Shown piece after piece: positions 1 to 5,043 of a DNA stretch of 5,043 nucleotides. This DNA comes from an uncultured Pseudomonas sp. Its GTDB lineage: Bacteria > Pseudomonadota > Gammaproteobacteria > Pseudomonadales > Pseudomonadaceae. Location of the stretch: the NCBI GenBank assembly GCA_946886875.1, contig CAMPJN010000299.1:1-5043 (forward strand), in the 5' to 3' direction. The notes below the pieces were generated by a model that worked only from the letters and a program-made list of their open reading frames with translations, was not told the origin of the DNA and made no database searches. The stretch's first letter is position 1; the number at the start of each line of letters is the position of its first letter. A program made the position numbers and the translations under genes.

Positions 1-1114
1 TGGCCTTGAAGCCGCCGGTGCCCCAGCCGCAGTTGAAGAACAGGTTCTTCACCGGCGTCTTGGCGATGATCGGGCAGGCGTCCGGGGTGGTGTCGACGAT
101 GCCGCCCCACTGGCGGTTCATCCGCACCCGCGACAGCACCGGGAACATCTCGACGATGGCCTGCAGGGTGTGTTCGATGGTCGGGTAGGAACCGCGCTGG
201 CCGTAGCCGTTGTAGCCGTCGATGCCGGCGCCGATGACCAGGTCGCCCTTGTCCGACTGGCTGATGTAGCCATGCACGGCGTTGGACATGATCACGGTGT
301 CGATGATCGGCTTGATCGGCTCGGACACCAGGGCCTGCAGCGGGTGGGATTCGAGCGGCAGGCGGAAGCCGGCGAGCTTGGCCATATGCCCGGAGTTACC
401 GGCGGTGACCACGCCAACGCGCTTGCCACCGATAAAGCCTTTGTTGGTCTCGACGCCGATGCACACACCGTTTTCCTTGCGGAAGCCGATCACTTCGGTC
501 TGCTGGATCAGGTCGACGCCCAGGGCGTCGGCGGCGCGGGCGAAGCCCCAGGCCACCGCATCATGGCGGGCGACGCCGCCACGGCGCTGCAACGAGGCGC
601 CGAGGATCGGGTAACGGGTGTTCTTGCTGCAGTCCAGGTAGGGGATCATCTCCGCCACCTGCTTGGCATCCACCACTTCGCCGTCGATGCCGTTGAGGCG
701 GTTGGCGCTGACCCGGCGCTCGATGTCGCGCATGTCCTGCAGGGTGTGGCCGAGGTTGAACACGCCGCGCTGGGAGAACATGACGTTGTAGTTGAGGTCC
801 TGGGACAGGCCTTCCCACAGCTTCATCGCGTGCTCGTAGAGCTGCGCCGACTCGTCCCACAGGTAGTTGGAACGGACGATGGTGGTGTTGCGCGCGGTGT
901 TACCGCCGCCCAGCCAGCCCTTCTCGATCACCGCGACGTTCTTCACGCCGAACTCTTTCGCCAGGTAATAAGCAGTGGCCAGGCCGTGGCCGCCGCCACC
1001 GACGATGATCACGTCGTAAACCGGCTTGGGCGTGGGATTGCGCCACATGCGCTGCCAGTTTTCGTGGTGGCTGAAGGAGTGCTTGAACAGGCCGAAGCCG
1101 GAATAACGTTGCAT
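1..1114 (-). CDS. soxB: Sarcosine oxidase beta subunit, 3' end cut off by the window edge
   Basis: Beta (flavin) subunit of cytoplasmic heterotetrameric sarcosine oxidase, which demethylates sarcosine to glycine, passing the one-carbon unit to tetrahydrofolate and making H2O2. The protein begins MQRYSGFGLFKHSFSHHENW. A Rossmann dinucleotide-binding motif GGGGHG lies at residues 39-44, followed by GWLGGGNTARNTTIVRSNY at 66-84. The motif RRGGVARHDAVAWG places His184 where FMN is covalently attached in this family (His173 in shorter-numbered homologues; the 11-residue offset matches the longer N-terminus here). Near the cut edge are QWGGIVDTTPDACPI and WGTGGFKA. The 371 visible codons suggest about 45 residues are missing from a family length near 416. 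The ATG at 1112-1114 is preceded by AGGAG (1124-1128, 9-nt spacer). It lies downstream of glyA on the same strand; soxD, soxA and soxG would be expected beyond the left edge (inference from Pseudomonas gene order). Identification is firm. Confidence 0.96.
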   Translation of the reverse strand, partial: MQRYSGFGLFKHSFSHHENWQRMWRNPTPKPVYDVIIVGGGGHGLATAYYLAKEFGVKNVAVIEKGWLGGGNTARNTTIVRSNYLWDESAQLYEHAMKLWEGLSQDLNYNVMFSQRGVFNLGHTLQDMRDIERRVSANRLNGIDGEVVDAKQVAEMIPYLDCSKNTRYPILGASLQRRGGVARHDAVAWGFARAADALGVDLIQQTEVIGFRKENGVCIGVETNKGFIGGKRVGVVTAGNSGHMAKLAGFRLPLESHPLQALVSEPIKPIIDTVIMSNAVHGYISQSDKGDLVIGAGIDGYNGYGQRGSYPTIEHTLQAIVEMFPVLSRVRMNRQWGGIVDTTPDACPIIAKTPVKNLFFNCGWGTGGFKA

Positions 1115-1199
1115 CAGTGGGTACTCCTGATACTTGAAAACGGTGTGCAGGCGACTGAGCCGGTTCTCGCTGCCTCCCTACGACACCGCAAACGGAGTG

Positions 1200-1291
1200 C
1201 GTAGCCTGGGTTGAGCGCAGCGATACCCAGGAAAAATCGGTTTGATGAGTAACTCGTGCGGCCCGACCTGCGCGGCCCGATCCATCCTACG
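1200..1291. repeat. Degenerate intergenic repeat upstream of soxB
   Basis: Ends in a short inverted pair, CGTAG (1200-1204) and CTACG (1287-1291). Inside is a perfect 7-bp stem, CCTGGGT (1205-1211) with ACCCAGG (1225-1231), around a 13-base loop. No matching second stem is evident on the right, so this looks like a decayed or divergent relative of the paired-hairpin element that follows. It lies between the glyA stop and the soxB ribosome binding site, so in a glyA-soxB transcript it would be in the linker RNA. Family membership is inference from the shared CGTAG/CTACG ends and the short spacing. Confidence 0.55.
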
Positions 1292-1376
1292 AATCTGCTA
1301 GCCCGTAGGGTGGATCACGCTTTACCGATCCACCGATACGCGGTGGAAGGAAACAGCGCCTTCCATCCTACGAATC
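1281..1376. repeat. 15-bp direct repeat pair flanking the glyA-downstream element
   Basis: TCCATCCTACGAATC occurs at 1281-1295 and identically at 1362-1376, 81 bases apart. The first copy is the right end of the degenerate repeat, the second is the right end of the paired-hairpin repeat. The last two bases of the second copy belong to the glyA stop codon (TCA on the plus strand, 1375-1377). The identity is read directly; it suggests two related elements placed in tandem in the same orientation. Confidence 0.8.
1304..1372. repeat. Paired-hairpin intergenic repeat abutting the glyA stop codon
   Basis: Outer inverted ends CGTAGGGTGGA (1304-1314) and TCCATCCTACG (1362-1372) match at 10 of 11 positions. 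Each end also forms its own inner hairpin: GGTGGATC (1309-1316) with GATCCACC (1327-1334), a perfect 8-bp stem; and TGGAAGG (1344-1350) with CCTTCCA (1359-1365), a perfect 7-bp stem extendable by a G-U and a G-C pair. The element ends two bases short of the glyA stop codon. No U-run follows on the minus strand, so it is not a classical intrinsic terminator. In a glyA-soxB transcript it could protect the glyA 3' end, attenuate read-through or mark a processing site (inference). It resembles REP/BIME-type pseudomonad repeats in design; I assign no named family. Confidence 0.8.
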
Positions 1377-2628
1377 AGCGATAAACCGGGTAATCGGCGC
1401 ACAGCCCAGCCGCCAGCGTCGCCACCTGCGCTTCCACGTCGGCATCGCCGAGGTGGTCGAGCACGTCGCAGATCCAGCCGGCAAGCTCGATGCTTTGCTG
1501 TTCCTTGAGGCCGCGGGTGGTGATCGCCGGGGTGCCGATACGCAGGCCCGAGGTCACGAATGGCGACTGCGGGTCGTTGGGTACGGCGTTCTTGTTGACG
1601 GTGATACCGACACGGCCCAGAGCGGCGTCGGCGTCCTTACCGGTCAGGCCCTGACGGATCAGGCTGACCAGGAACAGGTGGTTGTCGGTGCCGCCGGAAA
1701 CCACGTCGTAGCCGCGTTCGATAAACACCTTGGCCATGGCCTGGGCGTTCTTGATCACCTGGGCCTGGTACTCCTTGAAGCCCGGCTCCATGGCTTCCTT
1801 GAAGCACACCGCCTTGGCCGCGATCACATGCATCAAGGGGCCGCCCTGGGCGCCGGGGAATACCGCGGCGTTGAGTTTTTTCTCGATCTCGGGATTGCTC
1901 TTGGCCAGGATCAGGCCGCCACGCGGGCCGCGCAGGGTCTTGTGAGTGGTGGTGGTGACCACATCGGCGAACGGAATCGGGTTGGGGTAGAGGCCGGCGG
2001 CAACCAGGCCGGCGACGTGGGCCATATCGACGAACAGCAGCGCCCCGACCTTGTCGGCAATGGCGCGGAAACGCGGGAAATCCAGGGTTTTCGAATAGGC
2101 GGAGAAGCCGGCAACGATCATCTTCGGCTTATGCTCGACGGCCAGACGCTCGACTTCGTCGTAATCGATCAACCCGGTGACGGTGTCGATGCCGTACTGC
2201 ACGGCGTTGTATAGCTTGCCCGAGGACGACACCTTGGCGCCGTGGGTCAGGTGGCCGCCGTGGGCCAGACTCATGCCGAGGATAGTGTCGCCAGCATTGA
2301 TCAGCGCCAGGTAAACCGCGCTGTTGGCCGAGGAGCCGGAGTGCGGCTGGACGTTGGCATAATCGGCGCCGAACAGCGCCTTGGCGCGGTCGATGGCCAG
2401 CTGCTCGACCACGTCGACGTGCTCGCAGCCGCCGTAGTAACGCTTGCCCGGATAGCCTTCGGCGTACTTGTTGGTCAGGCCGCTGCCCTGGGCCTCCATC
2501 ACGCGCTTGCTGGTGTAGTTTTCCGAGGCAATCAGCTCGATGTGATGCTCTTGGCGCGCTTCTTCGGCGTTGATGGCAACGAGCAGTTCATCGTCGTAAC
2601 CCTGGATTTGATCTTGTTTGCTGAACAT
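1375..2628 (-). CDS. glyA: Serine hydroxymethyltransferase
   Basis: Cytoplasmic PLP enzyme that interconverts serine plus tetrahydrofolate with glycine plus 5,10-methylene-tetrahydrofolate. The protein has 417 residues, the usual bacterial length. Family blocks occur in order: [12 protein letters not shown] near residue 30, the tyrosine-rich stretch [20 protein letters not shown] in the 50s to 70s, QPHSGSSAN near 95, LSHGG-type [10 protein letters not shown] near 120, [14 protein letters not shown] near 200, and [14 protein letters not shown] with the PLP-binding Lys230 (Lys229 in E. coli GlyA). [15 protein letters not shown] near 360 carries the substrate-carboxylate arginine. The start is supported by AGGAG at 2636-2640, 7 nt from the ATG. 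It lies directly upstream of soxB on the same strand, as I recall for the glyA1 copy of Pseudomonas, where it would take the glycine and methylene-tetrahydrofolate made by sarcosine oxidase. No inactivating change is seen. Pseudomonads often carry other glyA copies, so the paralogue number rests on context. Confidence 0.98.
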   Translation of the reverse strand: MFSKQDQIQGYDDELLVAINAEEARQEHHIELIASENYTSKRVMEAQGSGLTNKYAEGYPGKRYYGGCEHVDVVEQLAIDRAKALFGADYANVQPHSGSSANSAVYLALINAGDTILGMSLAHGGHLTHGAKVSSSGKLYNAVQYGIDTVTGLIDYDEVERLAVEHKPKMIVAGFSAYSKTLDFPRFRAIADKVGALLFVDMAHVAGLVAAGLYPNPIPFADVVTTTTHKTLRGPRGGLILAKSNPEIEKKLNAAVFPGAQGGPLMHVIAAKAVCFKEAMEPGFKEYQAQVIKNAQAMAKVFIERGYDVVSGGTDNHLFLVSLIRQGLTGKDADAALGRVGITVNKNAVPNDPQSPFVTSGLRIGTPAITTRGLKEQQSIELAGWICDVLDHLGDADVEAQVATLAAGLCADYPVYR

Positions 2629-2676
2629 CGCGAGTCTCCTGCGGCCCCTGGGCGGCGCCTATCTATCGGTTCTGGG

Positions 2677-2689
2677 AACTGGCCCAGTT
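2677..2689. promoter_or_regulatory. Perfect dyad AACTGG-C-CCAGTT, possible operator or leader hairpin
   Basis: Thirteen bases with full two-fold symmetry about a central C, 49 bases upstream of the glyA ATG. An alternative RNA fold pairs CTGGG (2672-2676) with CCCAG (2683-2687) around six bases. Its place just above the ribosome binding site suits a repressor site or a leader structure, but a 6-bp arm can arise by chance and I recognise no regulator for it. Confidence 0.3.
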
Positions 2690-2745
2690 GGCAACGATGG
2701 TATGACTCGCCCTCAAGGGCCAGATGCCTATGCACGCCACAGGGG

Positions 2746-2759
2746 GTCGCGTTTGCGAC
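2746..2759. promoter_or_regulatory. Dyad GTCGC-N4-GCGAC upstream of glyA, candidate regulator site
   Basis: Five-base perfect arms separated by GTTT on the plus strand; on the coding strand the context reads TGTCGCAAACGCGACC. It lies about 120 bases upstream of the glyA start, a plausible activator distance. In P. aeruginosa the sarcosine genes are, as I recall, under AraC-family regulators (SouR, with GbdR acting upstream in glycine betaine catabolism). I cannot match this site to either with confidence. Confidence 0.3.
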
Positions 2760-2824
2760 ATAGACGTTTTGGCGGCATGCGCGCCCGCAAAAATCGCAAC
2801 CAAGGCCGCTTCCAGGAAACAGCC

Positions 2825-2886
2825 CGTAGGGCGGGTGAAACCCGCCAGATTGCATACCAGGCACGGCGGGCTGCACCCGCCCTACG
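2825..2886. repeat. Paired-hairpin intergenic repeat overlapping the traX-like stop codon
   Basis: Outer inverted ends CGTAGGGCGGGTG (2825-2837) and CACCCGCCCTACG (2874-2886) match perfectly over 13 bp. Each end also folds on itself: GGCGGGT (2830-2836) with ACCCGCC (2840-2846), loop of three; and GGCGGG (2865-2870) with CCCGCC (2876-2881), loop of five. This is the same two-hairpin, inverted-end design as the element next to glyA, with the same CGTAGG terminus, but with GC-richer arms. The right end supplies the TAG stop (plus-strand CTA, 2882-2884) of the TraX-family gene. It could act as a bidirectional 3'-end structure between that gene and glyA (inference). Confidence 0.85.
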
Positions 2887-3634
2887 AAACGCACCACTCG
2901 CGGATGGCGGCCAGCAGCAGGAAGTGCCCGGGATAGAACAGATAAGCCCAGCGCCGCACCGGCGGCACGGGCAGCGTCAGCGACTGACGCAACAGCCAAA
3001 GGCCGAGTAGCGGTGCCAAGGCGCAGGCGAGGATCACCGCCCAGGCGAAGGGATCGCCGCGCGCGGCATCGATATAGAACGGCGGCCAATAGTTGGCGAT
3101 CAGGCACAGCGACAGCGGCCATATCCAGCCGGGATTGGGCCGGCGCAAGGCATAGAGAAATGCCGCCGGCAGCAATGCGCCGGCCCAGCCGAACATCAAC
3201 CAGGGATCACCGAGCAGCGCCAGCAACAATGCCGCCACCCCCAACCAGCGCCGCTGGCCGTAAGGATGCTGCAAGCCCGCGGCGATCAGCAGGCCCAGGG
3301 CCAGGGTCGGCAGGACATTGAGCGACTGCGGCGCCTGCACCAGCAGGCGATAGGGCCATTCGGAAAGCAGCGCGAACACCAGCAGCAAGCCGAGATAACG
3401 CAGCGGTATCGGCCGCCGCTCGCCAACCGTCGGCCGTGCCAGGTTGGCGGCAATCGCCAGACAGAAGAATGGGAAGGCCAAACGGCCGGGCAGATAGAAG
3501 GTGTAAAGCTGCGGCCAGACATGGCGCAAGTGGTCGACCAGCATGCTCAGCAGCGCCAGCCACTTGAGCAAATCCAGCGCGCGATCACGCTGGCGGCCGG
3601 AGTGGTCCGAGGCTGATTCAGGCATGGCATCCAT
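2882..3634 (-). CDS. TraX-family integral membrane protein
   Basis: A 250-residue protein matching the TraX family, whose founding F-plasmid member is needed for N-acetylation of F pilin; chromosomal members have no established substrate. Visible family signatures are DLLKWLALLSMLVDH (21-35), GRLAFPFFCLAIAANLARP (50-68), SEWPYR (91-96) and a C-terminal YLFYPGHFLLL (231-241). Hydrophobic stretches near 22-37, 52-66, 78-98, 108-121, 130-142, 146-163, 170-182, 196-215 and 229-244 point to a polytopic inner-membrane protein of roughly eight or nine spans. Length fits the family. Start choice is uncertain: ATGs at 3634 and 3625 are in frame, neither has a strong Shine-Dalgarno, and an in-frame stop precedes both. 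No pilin or conjugation gene is in the window, so acyl transfer to another substrate is only a possibility. It precedes glyA on the same strand but is separated by 253 bases and a repeat, so co-transcription is doubtful. Confidence 0.88.
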   Translation of the reverse strand: MDAMPESASDHSGRQRDRALDLLKWLALLSMLVDHLRHVWPQLYTFYLPGRLAFPFFCLAIAANLARPTVGERRPIPLRYLGLLLVFALLSEWPYRLLVQAPQSLNVLPTLALGLLIAAGLQHPYGQRRWLGVAALLLALLGDPWLMFGWAGALLPAAFLYALRRPNPGWIWPLSLCLIANYWPPFYIDAARGDPFAWAVILACALAPLLGLWLLRQSLTLPVPPVRRWAYLFYPGHFLLLAAIREWCVS

Positions 3635-3733
3635 CTGCTTGGTAAGTCGGCGCTCACCTTAGCAGGGCCGTCGATAAATGTGGCGCAAGGCCGCCTCGCC
3701 TGGAGACGGCCGCAATGGAGCTAGCTCGGCGAA
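3635..3733 (-). other. Short gap with an imperfect GC-rich hairpin
   Basis: Non-coding stretch between the small exported-protein gene and the traX-like gene. GGCCGCC (3689-3695) can pair with GACGGCC (3705-3711) at six of seven positions plus a wobble on the transcript. Only a weak T-containing tail follows on the minus strand, so an intrinsic terminator is possible but poorly supported. No promoter for the traX-like gene was recognised. Confidence 0.3.
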
Positions 3734-4027
3734 TTATTCCAACTTGCTGTTACACGAACTCGATGCGTCGATCAGACGCTGCTGCAGAACCGGATCGGGT
3801 GGCGATTGGCGACCCATCTCCTGCAGTTCCGCTTCGCTGAATTCGCCGCTGACCTTGTCGGCCGCGCATTCGCAGTAGGCTTGTAACTGCGCCTTGCTGT
3901 GGTTGGACTGGGCGCTGGCGACACACTCTTTGGTGAACTGGGCTTTTGCGCTCGCCGGCCATTCGGCAGCCGCCGGCAGGGAAAAAACCAGGGGGGCGAA
4001 CAGTGCAAGCAAATGACGGTAATTCAT
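3734..4027 (-). CDS. Small exported four-cysteine protein of unknown function
   Basis: A 97-residue protein I cannot assign to a named function. Residues 1-21 form a clear Sec-type signal peptide: MNYR, a hydrophobic core LLALFAPLVFSL, and an Ala-rich end PAAA that suggests signal peptidase I cleavage before Glu22. The mature part is about 76 residues, polar and predicted mostly helical, with four cysteines at 35, 52, 54 and 92, the middle pair in YCECAAD. The even number and export suggest two periplasmic disulfides; a CxC metal site is an alternative. There is no lipobox, so it is not a lipoprotein. The ATG at 4025-4027 is chosen because GGAG sits at 4034-4037 (6-nt spacer) and the signal peptide starts there; the frame stays open upstream to 4294, but that extension would overlap the aldolase start and lacks support. 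It lies between the aldolase and traX-like genes, transcribed away from the aldolase. Confidence 0.85.
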   Translation of the reverse strand: MNYRHLLALFAPLVFSLPAAAEWPASAKAQFTKECVASAQSNHSKAQLQAYCECAADKVSGEFSEAELQEMGRQSPPDPVLQQRLIDASSSCNSKLE

Positions 4028-4049
4028 CGTGGACTCCGGTTCAGGCATG

Positions 4050-4070
4050 GCCCGACAAGCAATGTCGGGC
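4050..4070 (-). promoter_or_regulatory. Perfect 8-bp hairpin in the leader of the small exported-protein gene
   Basis: GCCCGACA (4050-4057) and TGTCGGGC (4063-4070) pair perfectly around a five-base loop. The structure ends 12 bases before the GGAG of the small gene, so in its transcript it would be a stable leader hairpin just above the ribosome binding site. On the plus strand it is followed by TCCTCTTTCT, pyrimidine-rich but not a U-run, so a terminator reading toward the aldolase gene is weakly supported. Alternatives are an operator, or one arm of a dispersed repeat. Confidence 0.5.
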
Positions 4071-4259
4071 TCCTCTTTCTGAGGCCGACCGCCGCCACGA
4101 GTTCCTTTTTCATTTATTCCGGCAGTGCTCGTACAGTCCGTAAACAGCGCCTGGAATGAACAAGATGTCGCCGCAACGTCCGTAGCCCGGCCGACGCATA
4201 GGTAAAGTAAGGCGATGCGCCGACATGTCGTCCCGGCCGCCGAATAGAAGGAACTAGCA
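4071..4259. promoter_or_regulatory. Divergent promoter region between the small gene and the threonine aldolase gene
   Basis: Must hold the start signals for the aldolase gene and probably those of the leftward small gene. The only AT-rich patch is at about 4103-4120, which could serve a leftward promoter; I cannot define matching -35/-10 boxes. From 4181 there is CGTAGCCCGG, and further right CCCGG at 4232-4236, with a CGCAT/ATGCG stem (4195-4199, 4215-4219) between them. This resembles a decayed copy of the CGTAG-type repeats elsewhere in the window. CGACATGTCG (4221-4230) is a perfect 10-bp palindrome 30 bases upstream of the aldolase ATG. AGAAGGA at 4246-4252 is the aldolase ribosome binding site. 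Confidence 0.4.
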
Positions 4260-5043
4260 ATGCCCGATCTTGCGCAACAGTTCGCCAGCGACAACTACTC
4301 CGGCATCTGCCCGGAAGCCTGGGCCGCGATGGCCGAGGCCAACCACGGCCACGACCGCGCCTATGGTGACGATCAGTGGACCGCCCGCGCCGCCGATCAT
4401 TTTCGCCGCTTGTTCGAGACCGATTGCGAGGTGTTCTTCGCCTTCAACGGCACCGCGGCCAACTCCCTGGCCCTGGCCGCCTTGTGCCAGAGCTACCACA
4501 GCGTGATCTGCTCGGAGACCGCCCACGTCGAGACCGACGAGTGCGGCGCGCCCGAGTTCTTCTCCAACGGCTCCAAGCTGCTGCTGGCCAAGACCGAGAA
4601 CGGCAAGCTGACCCCCGAGGCGATCCGCGAACTGGCGCTCAAGCGTCAGGACATCCATTTCCCCAAGCCGCGGGTGGTGACCCTGACCCAGGCCACCGAA
4701 GTCGGCACCGTCTATCGCCCCGAGGAGATCGCCGCGATCAGCGCCACCTGCCATGAGCTGGGCCTCAACCTGCATATGGACGGCGCGCGCTTTTCCAACG
4801 CCTGCGCCTCGCTCGGCTGTTCGCCGGCCGAGCTGACCTGGAAGGCCGGCGTCGATGTGCTCTGTTTCGGCGGCACCAAAAACGGTATGGCGGTGGGCGA
4901 GGCGATCCTGTTCTTCAACAAGGCCCTGGCCGAAGACTTCGACTACCGCTGCAAGCAGGCCGGTCAGTTGGCCTCGAAGATGCGCTATCTGTCGGCGCCC
5001 TGGGTCGGCATCCTGCAGGACGGCGCCTGGCTGCGCTACGCCA
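4260..5043 (+). CDS. ltaE: Low-specificity L-threonine aldolase, 3' end cut off by the window edge
   Basis: Cytoplasmic PLP enzyme of the fold-type I aldolase family, cleaving L-threonine and L-allo-threonine to glycine and acetaldehyde. The 261 visible codons start MPDLAQQFASDNYSGICPEA. Family features in order: FNGTAANSLAL with Asn63-Gly64-Thr65 in the cofactor phosphate loop region, SETAHVETDE with His89 expected to stack on PLP, LHMDGARFSNA with Asp174 and Arg177, and FGGTKNG with Lys207. Lys207 is the Schiff-base lysine at the same number that I recall for the Pseudomonas enzyme of about 346 residues, so roughly 85 residues lie beyond the edge. The ATG at 4260-4262 has AAGGA at 4248-4252 (7-nt spacer). 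It is divergent from the small gene and from glyA-soxB; the shared theme is glycine formation. The gene is called ltaA in some Pseudomonas annotations. Confidence 0.96.
   Translation, partial: MPDLAQQFASDNYSGICPEAWAAMAEANHGHDRAYGDDQWTARAADHFRRLFETDCEVFFAFNGTAANSLALAALCQSYHSVICSETAHVETDECGAPEFFSNGSKLLLAKTENGKLTPEAIRELALKRQDIHFPKPRVVTLTQATEVGTVYRPEEIAAISATCHELGLNLHMDGARFSNACASLGCSPAELTWKAGVDVLCFGGTKNGMAVGEAILFFNKALAEDFDYRCKQAGQLASKMRYLSAPWVGILQDGAWLRYA

Larger units (their letters stand above)
2641..2824 (-). promoter_or_regulatory. Upstream/leader region of glyA with several short dyads, no gene
   Basis: Non-coding region between the glyA ribosome binding site and the next repeat. Any glyA promoter independent of the upstream genes must lie here. 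Perfect dyads read directly are AACTGG-C-CCAGTT (2677-2689), GCCCT-CA-AGGGC (2709-2720) and GTCGC-N4-GCGAC (2746-2759). I found no convincing -35/-10 pair at normal spacing on the minus strand, so an activator-dependent or sigma-54-type promoter cannot be excluded; no clear GG-N10-GC core was recognised. I found no known riboswitch signature. The overlapping open frames lack Shine-Dalgarno sites and coding-like composition. Confidence 0.4.

Noticed and set aside
170..1204. Long open frame on the plus strand opposite soxB
   Set aside because: It is antisense to a firmly identified soxB, has low-complexity Val/Ala/Asp-rich translation typical of high-GC shadow frames, and lacks a family match.
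1304..1372. Classical Rho-independent terminator for glyA
   Set aside because: Stems are strong but no T-run follows on the minus strand, and the outer inverted ends fit a repeat element better.
1453..2214. Long open frame on the plus strand opposite glyA
   Set aside because: It is entirely antisense to glyA, whose motifs and length are complete; the translation is a compositional shadow.
2641..2824. Glycine or tetrahydrofolate riboswitch upstream of glyA
   Set aside because: I could not find the conserved core motifs; the short dyads present do not form a recognised aptamer.
1304..2886. CRISPR array or transposon with its own transposase
   Set aside because: Repeats are few, inverted and irregularly spaced, and no transposase or cas gene is present.
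2532..3122. 196-codon minus-strand frame spanning the glyA upstream region
   Set aside because: It overlaps both the traX-like gene and glyA in another frame and crosses the repeat; no ribosome binding site or family signature.
4028..4294. N-terminal extension of the small exported protein to an upstream ATG
   Set aside because: The extension would bury the signal peptide inside the protein, overlap the aldolase start and leave the good GGAG site at 4034-4037 unexplained.
4254..4775. 173-codon open frame on the minus strand opposite the threonine aldolase
   Set aside because: It mirrors the aldolase reading frame, has Gly/Leu/Val-rich shadow composition and no plausible function.

Overview
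The window looks like chromosomal DNA of a Pseudomonas-type gammaproteobacterium. It is GC-rich with strong G/C third-position codon bias and clear AGGAG-type ribosome binding sites. The gene set (threonine aldolase diverging from a leftward run that ends in glyA-soxB) matches what I recall of the ltaA / glyA1-soxBDAG neighbourhood of Pseudomonas aeruginosa. The intergenic CGTAGG...CCTACG repeats are of a kind I associate with non-aeruginosa pseudomonads, but the species cannot be fixed from this window.

Layout from left to right: the 5' 371 codons of soxB (sarcosine oxidase beta subunit), minus strand, 3' end outside the window; a 260-base gap filled with inverted and direct repeats; complete glyA (serine hydroxymethyltransferase, 417 aa), minus strand; a 253-base upstream region of glyA with several short dyads and a second paired-hairpin repeat; a complete TraX-family membrane protein gene (250 aa), minus strand, whose stop codon lies in that repeat; a 99-base gap; a small exported four-cysteine protein of unknown function (97 aa), minus strand; a 232-base divergent intergenic region with a perfect 8-bp hairpin; and the first 261 codons of a low-specificity L-threonine aldolase gene, plus strand, running off the right edge.

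The recognised enzymes meet at glycine and one-carbon units. Sarcosine oxidase makes glycine and 5,10-methylene-tetrahydrofolate from sarcosine, serine hydroxymethyltransferase interconverts those products with serine, and threonine aldolase makes glycine and acetaldehyde from threonine. The TraX-like and small exported proteins have no evident link to this metabolism. I see no RNA gene, CRISPR array, transposase, phage or defence gene. The genes are ordinary; the most notable structure is non-coding: two repeats with the same double-hairpin design sit directly on the stop codons of glyA and of the traX-like gene.
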